A DNA stretch of 5,350 nucleotides from assembly GCA_021849995.1 (NCBI GenBank), contig JAJZSC010000270.1:1-5350 (forward strand), read 5' to 3'. Positions 1 to 5,350 of the stretch are shown one piece after another (the stretch's first letter is position 1; each line of letters begins with the position of its first letter). Source of the DNA: Bacillota bacterium. Its GTDB lineage: Bacteria; Bacillota; Desulfitobacteriia; Desulfitobacteriales; Desulfitobacteriaceae. The notes below the pieces were generated by a model, which was not told the origin of the DNA, did not search any database, and saw nothing but the letters and a program-made list of their open reading frames with translations. The translations under genes were made by a program, and so were the position numbers.

Positions 1-1095
1 CGCTAAGTCTGTTGAAGCAATAGTTTTGACTACTATAGCATTATCAGGTAAAATTCCTTGGTCTTGCTTTTGAGATAATAGATAGTAGGTTAGAAATACA
101 CCTATTTGATTACCTGTGAGTTGGTGGTAGCTTCCATCTTTAGTCTTAACAACTACTCCCATACGATCAGCATCTGGGTCAGTGGCTATAAGGAGATCGG
201 CCTGATATGATTCACCATACCTTTTAGCCAGGTCAAAAGTGGAAGGTATCTCGGGATTTGGATATGGAACAGTTGGAAACTCAGGGTCGGGTTGTTCTTG
301 TTCAGCTACAACATATAACGATGTAAATCCCAGCTCAGTTAACACTTTTCTAACAAGCCGGTTGCCAGCTCCATGGAGTGGACTGTAAACAATATTCAGT
401 TTGTAGCCTTCGTTCGAGTTCAAATCAGAATGTAAAGCAAGTTCTTTAATTTGAAAGATGTATTCCCGATCTATTTCTTCCCCGACTGTGATTAAAAGCC
501 CTTTACTCAAGGCTTCATCCTTTGCTAGAGGTTGGATATCTATCCAACTTTCCCGGTTCCGGATTTTAGAAAGAATCCTGGCTGAAGGTTCAAGAGGAAT
601 CTGTCCGCCATCTTCCCAATAAACCTTGTAACCGTTATATTCTTTTGGATTATGACTAGCAGTGATCACAATTCCGGCTAATGCATTAAGATGTCGAACA
701 GCAAAGGAAAGCTCCGGAGTAGGTCTTAGGTCATCAAACAAATATGCTTTAATGTTGTTTTTAGCCAACACTAAGGCAGCCTCCAAGGCGAATTCCTTGG
801 AATATTTACGGGAATCATAAGCGATTACCACTCCCCTTTGCATTTCTTCTGAGCCAAAATCAGATATATAATCAGCCAAACCTTGAGTAACTTTTCTTAT
901 AACATATCTGTTCATACGGTTTGTGCCGGCTGCGATAATTCCTCTTAACCCACCTGTGCCGAATTCGAGATCAGTATAAAAGCGGTCTTCAATCTCTTTT
1001 GCATCAGTTATACATACCAATTCTTCGCGAGTCTCTTCATCAACAGACGGGCGTTGTTACCATAGTTGATGTCGATTTTGAATCATTTCTGTCAT
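1..1095 (-). CDS. Phosphoglucomutase/phosphomannomutase (PgcA-type phospho-sugar mutase), partial, with in-frame TAA at codon 13
   Basis: This cytoplasmic alpha-D-phosphohexomutase interconverts hexose 1- and 6-phosphates, feeding sugar-nucleotide and envelope polysaccharide synthesis. The window holds about 365 codons from the start; family members such as Bacillus PgcA have about 580, so the 3' third lies beyond position 1. Hallmarks seen: RFYTDLEFGTGGLRG near residues 38-52, GTNRMN, the phosphoserine loop TASHNP with Ser147 (codon 657-655), PLHGAGN, and the metal-binding loop DPDADR at 306-311. The sugar-binding GEESYG loop should lie outside the window. The frame is open throughout except for TAA at 1059-1057. 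The upstream part (MTEMIQNRHQLW) and downstream part (QRPSVDEETREEL) both resemble the family N-terminus in one frame, where the stop replaces a residue that is usually Leu. AAGGAG sits only 3 bases before ATG 1095; a second ATG lies at 1086. A TTG at 1020 could restart translation and keep all catalytic motifs. Function is sure; whether it is expressed is not. Confidence 0.9.
1057..1059 (-). other. Premature in-frame TAA stop in the mutase gene
   Basis: Reading leftwards from ATG 1095, codon 13 is TAA, directly after a Trp codon. The family pattern here is Trp-Leu-x-x-Pro followed by an acidic stretch. The window shows Trp-stop-Gln-Arg-Pro with the acidic stretch following in the same frame. 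A single T-to-A change in a TTA leucine codon would explain it; an insertion or deletion would not, because the frame is preserved on both sides. Confidence 0.85.
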
Positions 1096-1194
1096 GTTCT
1101 CCTTTCTATATTCCAAACATGATTATTCAGGAACTTTTAATTTCAGCCATAGCTGGAATATCTCCAAAATGGATGGAATATGGTGACATTGTAT

Positions 1195-1203
1195 AGTATA
1201 CCA
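1195..1203 (-). promoter_or_regulatory. Extended -10 promoter for the mutase gene
   Basis: On the minus strand TGGTATACT matches the extended -10 pattern TGnTATAAT with one mismatch. It lies about 100 bases upstream of the mutase start. No convincing -35 hexamer is visible, which is typical of extended -10 promoters. Twelve bases around it (TATGGTATACTA) are identical to the region upstream of the DegV gene. This is a prediction from sequence only. Confidence 0.45.
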
Positions 1204-1245
1204 TAGTTTTCCTTTTTGAATTAATAATTGTCTGTTTGAGGCCAG

Positions 1246-1303
1246 GGAAAAACACCCTGAGAAAAATAACTAACCTCTGTTAATTATTATTCTCAGGGTG
1301 TTT
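1246..1303 (-). terminator. Rho-independent terminator of the DegV unit
   Basis: Perfect 14-base arms (1250-1263 and 1290-1303, core CACCCTGAGAA/TTCTCAGGGTG) are extended inwards by a further A/T-rich stem with one mismatch. On the minus strand the stem is followed by a run of T's (GTGTTTTTCCC). It lies about 115 bases after the DegV stop and before the mutase promoter, so it separates the two units. Confidence 0.9.
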
Positions 1304-1334
1304 CAATGATCCTATTATCAAGGTTAATTCTCAG

Positions 1335-1418
1335 AGATTTTTAGTAGATTATTTTAGTAAATATTTTTTACAGAACCTATTTCACATATTTTGTTAACAG
1401 TATTGTTACTAAAAATCT
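1335..1418. repeat. 12-base inverted repeat directly after the DegV stop codon
   Basis: AGATTTTTAGTA (1335-1346) and TACTAAAAATCT (1407-1418) are perfect inverted copies, about 60 bases apart. One arm abuts the DegV stop codon. Part of the left arm recurs next to it (TTTTAGTA twice), and AACA-GTAT-TGTT inside the loop can form a small hairpin. The arms are A/T rich. The element could be a 3'-untranslated RNA structure upstream of the real terminator, but its role is unknown. Confidence 0.5.
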
Positions 1419-2297
1419 TTAGCCTAAAGCTGGATAGACTAGAAAGCCAACCAGTCCAGGACCTGTGTGAACTCCCATGGCGGGGCTTATTTGTCCAAAA
1501 ATAATTTCCTTAACATTTGGCAAAGAACGGGCAGTTCGTTCCAAAACTCTTGCTTCGTGTTCAGCGCCACCATGAACTATTGCTACATTAGATAATTTAT
1601 CCTGAACATGTTCGGACAAAACTTCAGTGAGCCTTCTAAGAGACTGCTCCCTACCTCGAACCTTAGTGTAAGTGTAATATTTTCCTTCCTCATTAATTGA
1701 GATTATGGGCTTAATATTCAAGAGTTCTCCAATTGTGCCTGAGACATAGCCAATTCGGCCTCCTCTTTTTAAGTACTCGAGAGTTGAAAGTACGTAGAAC
1801 GCTTTAATATCTTTAATAACTGATTTACTAGTTTCAATCATCTTATAAAAATCCCAGGAACGTTCTCTTTCACGCGCAGCTTCTAAAACGGGAAAACCAA
1901 GACCCATTGAGAGAGTCTTTGAATCAATAACCTCAATTACCATATTCTTGAACTCTTCGGCAATAGTTGCTACCGCATTGTAAGTACCACTGAGCCCACT
2001 AGAAATGTGAATAGCAAGGACATGAGTTACTCCCTCGGCTGTTAAACGCTTAAACAATTCGGTAATTTCCCCCAACGAAGGCAGAGAAGTTTTGGGTACT
2101 TCTTCCTCAATAGTATCGTACACCTCTTGAGGAGTAATATTAATTCTATCTAGGTACTCCCGGTCTTTGTAAACAATATGTAATGGAAGCACCTCAATCT
2201 TATATCTTTCAATCATTTCTGGATTTAAGTCACACGCACTGTCAGTAACAATGGCGATTTTTGAATCATTTAATTGAGTAAAACAGGAATTTGGCAT
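1419..2297 (-). CDS. DegV family fatty-acid-binding protein (FakB-like)
   Basis: This 292-residue protein has the usual length of DegV proteins, which bind a fatty acid and present it to the kinase FakA for phosphorylation before phospholipid synthesis. Hallmarks: TDSACDL at residues 18-24, PKTSLPS at 68-74 and HISSGLSGTYNA at 97-108 (the lipid-headgroup-binding Thr/Ser regions), IDSKTLSMGLG at 124-134, LEYLKRGGRIG at 173-183, LNIKPIIS at 193-200 and GVHTGPG near the C-terminus. I chose ATG 2297 because AAAGGA lies 10 bases upstream, with AAGGAG a little further, and because family homology begins just after it. The frame stays open up to an ATG at 2381, but that start has no Shine-Dalgarno and lies at about the predicted transcription start. 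The gene appears monocistronic, with its own promoter and terminator. No FakA gene is in the window, so the lipid partner is inferred from the family. Confidence 0.93.
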   Translation of the reverse strand: MPNSCFTQLNDSKIAIVTDSACDLNPEMIERYKIEVLPLHIVYKDREYLDRINITPQEVYDTIEEEVPKTSLPSLGEITELFKRLTAEGVTHVLAIHISSGLSGTYNAVATIAEEFKNMVIEVIDSKTLSMGLGFPVLEAARERERSWDFYKMIETSKSVIKDIKAFYVLSTLEYLKRGGRIGYVSGTIGELLNIKPIISINEEGKYYTYTKVRGREQSLRRLTEVLSEHVQDKLSNVAIVHGGAEHEARVLERTARSLPNVKEIIFGQISPAMGVHTGPGLVGFLVYPALG

Positions 2298-2394
2298 CAG
2301 TGTGATTTCCTTTCTCCTTAAACTAAAATAGTTTGCTAATACCAATGAGGAATTATAAAAATATCCACAATAATTCGACACATTTTACAAAAGT

Positions 2395-2403
2395 AGTATA
2401 CCA
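2395..2403 (-). promoter_or_regulatory. Extended -10 promoter for the DegV gene
   Basis: TGGTATACT on the minus strand fits the extended -10 pattern and sits about 100 bases upstream of the chosen DegV start. The surrounding 12 bases (TATGGTATACTA) are the same as upstream of the mutase, which suggests shared recognition. No good -35 box is seen at 16-18 bases. Confidence 0.45.
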
Positions 2404-2495
2404 TAATCTGGCGTAAAAATGGAGGGCCAAACGCTAAAATCTACTGCATGCTCTAACTTTGACTTGTTAAAACAGGGCCTAGTCTATAACGACAA

Positions 2496-2523
2496 AAGCG
2501 AGTTCATTATTCAGAACTCGCTT
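2496..2523 (-). terminator. Hairpin terminator after the GNAT-Gate-small ORF unit
   Basis: A perfect 10-base stem (AAGCGAGTTC and GAACTCGCTT) has an 8-base loop. On the minus strand it is followed by TTTTG, a short T tract. It lies about 45 bases after the stop of the 33-codon reading frame and upstream of the DegV promoter, where the end of this transcription unit is expected. On the plus strand no T tract follows. Confidence 0.75.
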
Positions 2524-2569
2524 AGTTAGAGCTTCGAAAAATATGTGATCAACACTTAACCGCATCCTT

Positions 2570-2671
2570 TCACTTTACTTTGCGTGTTTGCTCAGGAGGC
2601 GGGGATTTAAGAGGTTCAAGTCCGACTGAAGCTAAGATTGCCTCTATTATTTGTTTCTCTCTTTCCTTCAT
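2570..2671 (-). CDS. Small hypothetical protein, 33 residues
   Basis: This short reading frame has a strong ribosome binding site, GGGAGG, about 6 bases before ATG 2671, and ends in TGA at 2572-2570. The protein starts with a charged, probably helical segment (MKEREKQIIEAILASVGLEP), continues with a proline stretch (KSPPPEQ) and ends in a basic tail (TRKVK). It has no signal peptide, membrane segment or cysteine. It lies between the Gate-domain gene (114 bases upstream) and a terminator, so it could be the last gene of that operon or have its own start at the TATACT at 2718. I do not recognise the family. The Shine-Dalgarno and the position before a terminator argue that it is translated; its short length leaves chance possible. 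Confidence 0.6.
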   Translation of the reverse strand: MKEREKQIIEAILASVGLEPLKSPPPEQTRKVK

Positions 2672-2712
2672 ATGTTTCCTCCCTTCATTGCCTGAAATTC
2701 GGGCCTAGAAAT

Positions 2713-2718
2713 AGTATA
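2713..2718 (-). promoter_or_regulatory. Possible -10 box for the 33-codon small gene
   Basis: TATACT on the minus strand lies about 40 bases before the small gene's ATG, a plausible promoter distance. No good -35 element is at 16-18 bases, and the preceding bases (CCCA) do not give an extended -10. The call is weak, because readthrough from the Gate gene would also serve. Confidence 0.25.
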
Positions 2719-2785
2719 TGGGTTTTTAGCCGAAACGTGCCAGTACCTTAGACTTTATTTTTTATCGTGGATACCAAAGGCGTTT

Positions 2786-3709
2786 TTACTTCGCTAGATT
2801 TAGGCTTCTTTTATTCCAGATTAAGGCTACTATTACTGTTAATAGCACAGCAACAAGCACTCTAATAACTAACAGAGGCCAAACAGGAATACCAAGTGGA
2901 ATAAATACTAGGGTATCCTCTATAACAGCATGTGATGAGACTAGGAAAATAAAAGCTAAATACAGATCCTTTTTCGATACACCATCTTCCTTTACCGCTT
3001 GCATCATAACTCCTGCCCCATAGGCCAGTCCGAAGATTAACCCTGCTACTAGTGTTAAAGAAGTGTTCTCGTTCATCCCTAAAGCCCTTGTTGCTGGTGA
3101 CATCCAACGCGAAAAAACTTGCAGCCAATTACGATCTTTTAGAATTTGAATGAAAACCATTACCGGGATAACTATTATGGCTACTTGAACTATTCCTAGA
3201 GTTGCACTCTCTATTCCTTTGTACAGAATCTGAACTACGCCATTTATATTTTCGTTCGTTTGAGGAATAAAGCCATATTTTGCAATTTCCTCACCACCAT
3301 GCCAGACAAAGTTAATTACAACAGCAGCTAACAAAGCCAACCCAATTCGAATTCCCATGACTAGCCACATTTTAACTCCGACTCTAGCTGCAACAGATGA
3401 CTCAATTAATAAGTTATGCGAGAAGGATATCATTATTGCCAAAATAAAAACATCTTTAACAGTTAAATCTAACGTTAGTATAGCCCCAATGCCAGCATAA
3501 ATATTTAAGAAGTTGCCTAAAACTAACGGAATAGCCGCCTCACCTGGTAGGCCAATCCAACCCATAAGAGGAGTCAAAAGTTTTATACAGAAGCCGAGAA
3601 TAGGAGTGTATTTGAGAATTGTAACGAGGACAGTTACAGGGAAGATCACTTTTCCTAGATCCCAAGTTGTGCGTAATCCTACAAAGAAGCCGCGTCTGAT
3701 AGAACCCAT
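2786..3709 (-). CDS. Membrane protein with two Gate (nucleoside recognition) domains
   Basis: This 307-residue polytopic membrane protein has about eight hydrophobic helices (roughly residues 18-40, 56-78, 86-106, 113-136, 165-190, 215-236, 248-270 and 275-298). It resembles the Gate/nucleoside-recognition family, which includes domains of SpmA, SpmB, YlbJ and FeoB. It looks like a tandem duplication: SHNLLIESS (97-105) corresponds to SSHAVIEDT (258-266), and the Gly-rich segment NIYAGIGAI (69-77) corresponds to GLAYGAGVMMQ (227-237). The substrate is unknown; the name 'nucleoside recognition' is historical and proves no transport of nucleosides. ATG 3709 is preceded by AGGAGG at 7 bases, a strong site. 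It follows the acetyltransferase gene by 87 bases with no terminator between, so co-transcription is likely. SpmA or SpmB themselves are less likely, since those are shorter single-domain proteins encoded as a pair. Confidence 0.85.
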   Translation of the reverse strand: MGSIRRGFFVGLRTTWDLGKVIFPVTVLVTILKYTPILGFCIKLLTPLMGWIGLPGEAAIPLVLGNFLNIYAGIGAILTLDLTVKDVFILAIMISFSHNLLIESSVAARVGVKMWLVMGIRIGLALLAAVVINFVWHGGEEIAKYGFIPQTNENINGVVQILYKGIESATLGIVQVAIIVIPVMVFIQILKDRNWLQVFSRWMSPATRALGMNENTSLTLVAGLIFGLAYGAGVMMQAVKEDGVSKKDLYLAFIFLVSSHAVIEDTLVFIPLGIPVWPLLVIRVLVAVLLTVIVALIWNKRSLNLAK

Positions 3710-3796
3710 TCTATTTCCTCCTAATTATTGCTGTTTAAAAATCGATGACTGTCAGTATCAGTTGTACGACAAATGTGTAATATTAGCTTATATGGC

Positions 3797-4609
3797 CTAT
3801 ATTGGAATATCATAACACATTTCAAGTTTTGTTGATTCCGGTGAAATTTTACTAGCTAAATAAGCAGAAAGCCAATCTCTGGGTTGGTTAATCAGGTTGA
3901 ATGATTCAGAGTATTGAAAGAGATAATAAATAAGCCCCGCAACTTCATGGGGCATACTAGTCCATATATCTAGGAGTTTGGGAGATAGTTCACCGGTTAA
4001 CAAAAAACCTGAAGTTCCGCTGGAGTTAATAAATGCTTTTAACCTTAAGTAGCGTTTAAGATAATGCTCTCTCCTCTGCCAGCTTGGATTAAACCCGTTT
4101 ATTTCTCGGTGATTAAAGTAATCTTCCAGTTGTACTTCAAATAAATGTCTTCCTCTTCGATATGATTCCCTTTGGTTCTCAAAGGGTTCTACTCTATAGC
4201 TATTAAGTACTCTAAGGTACTTAAATCCTAAGTCCTTGTAGGATTGGATAGCGATAATGTTATTCGATAAAACTTCAAGAAACACGCGCTTAAGGCGTAT
4301 TCTCTTAGCTTCAGCTAATTGGGCAGTCATCATCTGTTTGAATAATCCTTTGCCTCGATGGTCTGGATCTATAGCTGTACCAGCAATCCAACCATCATGC
4401 CCGTTAAATGCCAAAAGGGAGAAGCCTGCGACTTGTTCATTTGATAACAGGCTGATGGAATTTTTTAGTGAAACCTGACCAAGGTTGAGCCACAGATTCA
4501 GGTGTTCGATATCGTAAGTGAGATCATGAAAATACCCTTGCCAACAACGGTTCCAAGCTGAGGTCAGATCATGAATGGGTAGATATTCAAGTGTACATAG
4601 CTGAATCAC
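3797..4609 (-). CDS. GNAT family N-acetyltransferase with uncharacterised C-terminal domain
   Basis: This 270-residue protein probably transfers an acetyl group from acetyl-CoA to an amine; the substrate cannot be read from sequence. The GNAT core is in the first ~140 residues. Motif A, with the CoA pyrophosphate-binding loop, is DPDHRGKGLFKQMM at 81-94 (pattern R/Q-x-x-G-x-G). The following strand and helix are LEVLSNNIIAIQSYKDLGF at 111-129, with the usual Asn, Ala, Tyr and Gly-Phe. Residues ~145-270 form a further region, rich in Tyr, Arg and Leu, that I do not recognise; it might be a degenerate second GNAT fold. The start is GTG 4609, chosen because AAGGAG lies 8 bases upstream and the first ATG in frame is well inside the domain. 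The gene seems to head the unit with the Gate membrane protein and the small ORF. Confidence 0.9.
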   Translation of the reverse strand: MIQLCTLEYLPIHDLTSAWNRCWQGYFHDLTYDIEHLNLWLNLGQVSLKNSISLLSNEQVAGFSLLAFNGHDGWIAGTAIDPDHRGKGLFKQMMTAQLAEAKRIRLKRVFLEVLSNNIIAIQSYKDLGFKYLRVLNSYRVEPFENQRESYRRGRHLFEVQLEDYFNHREINGFNPSWQRREHYLKRYLRLKAFINSSGTSGFLLTGELSPKLLDIWTSMPHEVAGLIYYLFQYSESFNLINQPRDWLSAYLASKISPESTKLEMCYDIPI

Positions 4610-4830
4610 CTTAGAAACTCCTTCCTAGCTAGTGGTACTCTGGATATAGTGCCCATTCCCCAGTACTCATTTCCGGTTTCAGTTCGACGTATGGGTAAAA
4701 AATAATGGATTAAGGTTAATCTATGCTTGATTCGCTCTCAAAATTCAAACTCCTTCTGAGTAAGTATATTTGTGTATATAACTTGACTAAGAGATGCTCT
4801 CTTGTGTTCAATTTATTACTTTTAAAGAAT
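4610..4830. other. Intergenic leader region without a recognisable gene
   Basis: The ~220 bases between the acetyltransferase start and the upstream terminator hold no credible reading frame on either strand. Seen in it: the acetyltransferase ribosome binding site, the possible -10 box at 4763-4768, a short perfect palindrome AAGAGA-TGC-TCTCTT at 4789-4803, and a second AAGGAGTTT sequence at about 4747-4756 that leads only to a few-codon frame. No riboswitch or T-box motif was recognised. Confidence 0.5.
4763..4768 (-). promoter_or_regulatory. Possible -10 box upstream of the acetyltransferase gene
   Basis: TATACT on the minus strand lies in an A/T-rich stretch about 155 bases before the GTG start. 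A weak -35 match, TTAGTC, is 16 bases upstream. It would give a long leader containing a second AAGGAG sequence and an inverted repeat (GTACT/AGTAC near 4636-4667). Support is thin. Confidence 0.25.
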
Positions 4831-4868
4831 CTGAAAGGCGTTACCTAGTAATGGTAAACGCCTTTCAG
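4831..4868 (-). terminator. Hairpin terminator after the DUF192 gene
   Basis: The arms CTGAAAGGCGTT-ACC and GGT-AAACGCCTTTCAG form a stem of about 15 pairs with one bulged base and a 7-base loop. It starts 12 bases after the DUF192 stop. The minus-strand tail is ATTCTTT, a modest T tract, and the plus-strand tail is also A/T rich. Its position fits the end of the Tad/DUF192 transcription unit. Confidence 0.8.
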
Positions 4869-4880
4869 GTTATTATAACT

Positions 4881-5234
4881 TTATGGAAATAGGTGAAGAA
4901 CATCACCAACCACGGTGCCTGTTTGATTAGCCCAACCAGTATTGAATTCCAGAACGCTAGCTGCTTGATGGTATTTTGGTGATATTTCTCCGGGTATAAG
5001 ATGATCAATAATACCAACTATTACTCCTGACTCATTTAAAAACCATATTGATAATGGGATGGACATACCTATCATGTGCACCTGCTTACAGGGCTGGATC
5101 CATAAACCTTCACCTTGAAATAGATTTTTTCGTCCTAATAAACCCTTTAGTCGGGTCCAGAATGTTTCCGCCCGCCATACAGTTTTTCCTACTACCATAC
5201 CTGTTCGCTCATTGATTAAAGATACGGCATGCAT
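4881..5234 (-). CDS. DUF192 family protein
   Basis: This 117-residue protein fits the DUF192 family, small beta-rich proteins of unknown function. Family features seen: the Arg-Leu-x-Gly-Leu-x-Gly-Arg segment RLKGLLGR at 28-35, GEGLWIQPCKQVHMIGM at 41-57 with the conserved histidine-methionine turn, PLSIWFLNESG at 60-70 (usual form: Pro-Leu-Asp-hydrophobic-Phe-Leu), and VLEF at 94-97. No signal peptide or membrane helix is visible, so this copy is probably cytoplasmic. I chose ATG 5234, about 11 bases after AGGAG, because the protein then begins like family members. GTG 5246, with AAGG 6 bases before it, would add four residues and cannot be excluded. The gene begins about 20 bases after the TadC-like stop, so the two are probably co-transcribed. 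In Firmicutes, DUF192 genes often lie near Tad pilus genes, but a pilus role here is inference only. Confidence 0.85.
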   Translation of the reverse strand: MHAVSLINERTGMVVGKTVWRAETFWTRLKGLLGRKNLFQGEGLWIQPCKQVHMIGMSIPLSIWFLNESGVIVGIIDHLIPGEISPKYHQAASVLEFNTGWANQTGTVVGDVLHLFP

Positions 5235-5254
5235 TAAACAGTTCACTCCTGACC

Positions 5255-5350
5255 TTATTTCAGCATCTCAAGGATCTGAATTACGGCTGGTCCTAAAACG
5301 ACTATGAAGATACTTGGAAAGACAAAAAAAAACAAGTGGAATCATCATTT
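5255..5350 (-). CDS. TadC-like type II secretion system F-domain protein, C-terminal end, apparent frameshift
   Basis: Only about the last 32 codons are in the window. The C-terminus FVFPSIFIVVLGPA, then VIQILEMLK and TAA at 5257-5255, is a hydrophobic helix with the Phe-Pro-x-x-Phe and Leu-Gly-Pro pattern that ends TadC-type inner-membrane platform proteins of Tad pili. The preceding MMIPLVFF, also typical, is in a different frame. The switch falls in a run of nine T's (minus strand 5332-5324); eight would join the two parts. Unshifted, the upstream frame would end at TGA 5270-5268 with a hydrophilic tail unlike the family. TadB or another GspF-like protein is possible from so short a piece. 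Confidence 0.65.
5324..5332 (-). other. Nine-T homopolymer at the TadC frame change
   Basis: On the minus strand the run is CTTG, then nine T's, then GTC. With eight T's the reading frame runs continuously through the TadC C-terminal pattern. With nine it is shifted by one base. Runs of this length are known both for sequencing errors and for RNA polymerase or replication slippage. Confidence 0.75.

Noticed and set aside
999..1196. 65-codon plus-strand reading frame over the mutase 5' end
   Set aside because: It has no ribosome binding site, overlaps the antisense of a clearly homologous gene and its promoter, and its product resembles nothing known.
2298..2381. N-terminal extension of the DegV protein to ATG 2381
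   Set aside because: There is no Shine-Dalgarno, the ATG sits at about the predicted transcription start, and family homology begins only after ATG 2297, which has a good ribosome binding site.
2611..2624. tRNA T-arm-like GGTTCAAGTCC
   Set aside because: The flanking bases do not form the five-pair T stem, and no anticodon arm or acceptor stem is nearby. It lies inside the small reading frame.
2724..2744. Sigma-54-like promoter (CTGGCACG then GGC on the minus strand)
   Set aside because: The -24 half (TGGCACG) is perfect, but the -12 GC falls one base off the required spacing and lacks TTGC. No activator gene is near.
2862..3128. 88-codon minus-strand frame inside the Gate-domain gene
   Set aside because: It is an alternative frame of a clear membrane-protein gene, with no family resemblance.
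3513..3815. 100-codon plus-strand frame across the Gate gene start
   Set aside because: It is antisense to the conserved gene and its ribosome binding site, with no recognisable product.
4723..4760. Leader peptide after a second AAGGAG upstream of the acetyltransferase
   Set aside because: The only in-range starts are TTG codons giving frames of about 6-10 codons with no regulatory codon run or attenuator hairpin.
4789..4803. Palindrome AAGAGA-TGC-TCTCTT as a terminator or operator
   Set aside because: The stem has only six A/T-rich pairs with no T tract, and there is no second copy in the window.

Overview
The window looks like low-to-moderate GC Firmicute DNA. It has AAGGAG/AGGAGG ribosome binding sites, GTG starts, a PgcA-type phospho-sugar mutase, a DegV/FakB lipid-binding protein, and a Tad-type TadC end next to a DUF192 gene. 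I infer a Clostridia/Peptococcaceae-like host, but protein homology searches would be needed to name it. No mobile element, CRISPR array, tRNA or rRNA is visible.

Every recognisable gene is on the minus strand, so transcription runs from position 5350 towards 1. In that order: (i) the last ~32 codons of a TadC-like type II/IV secretion-pilus membrane protein, then a DUF192 protein, closed by a hairpin terminator at 4831-4868. (ii) After a ~200-base leader comes a GNAT-family N-acetyltransferase, an eight-helix membrane protein with two Gate (nucleoside-recognition) domains, and an unannotated 33-codon reading frame with a very good Shine-Dalgarno, closed by a hairpin at 2496-2523. (iii) A single-gene unit encodes a DegV-family fatty-acid-binding protein, with its own extended -10 promoter and a strong terminator at 1250-1303. 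(iv) A phosphoglucomutase/phosphomannomutase begins at about 1095, has a related promoter, and runs off the left edge of the window.

The genes do not form one obvious pathway. They read as a series of short housekeeping and envelope-related units: carbohydrate phosphate interconversion, exogenous fatty acid handling, membrane transport or gating, acetylation, and pilus assembly.

The two most notable observations are apparent lesions. The mutase has an in-frame TAA at codon 13, with matching family sequence in the same frame on both sides. The TadC-like gene changes frame at a run of nine T's shortly before its end. Either could be a sequencing or assembly error, real gene decay, or recoding (downstream initiation for the first, polymerase slippage for the second). 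Having both in 5.3 kb makes sequence quality the first thing to check. I saw no clear evidence of a wholly new system. The least explained coding element is the 33-residue small protein.
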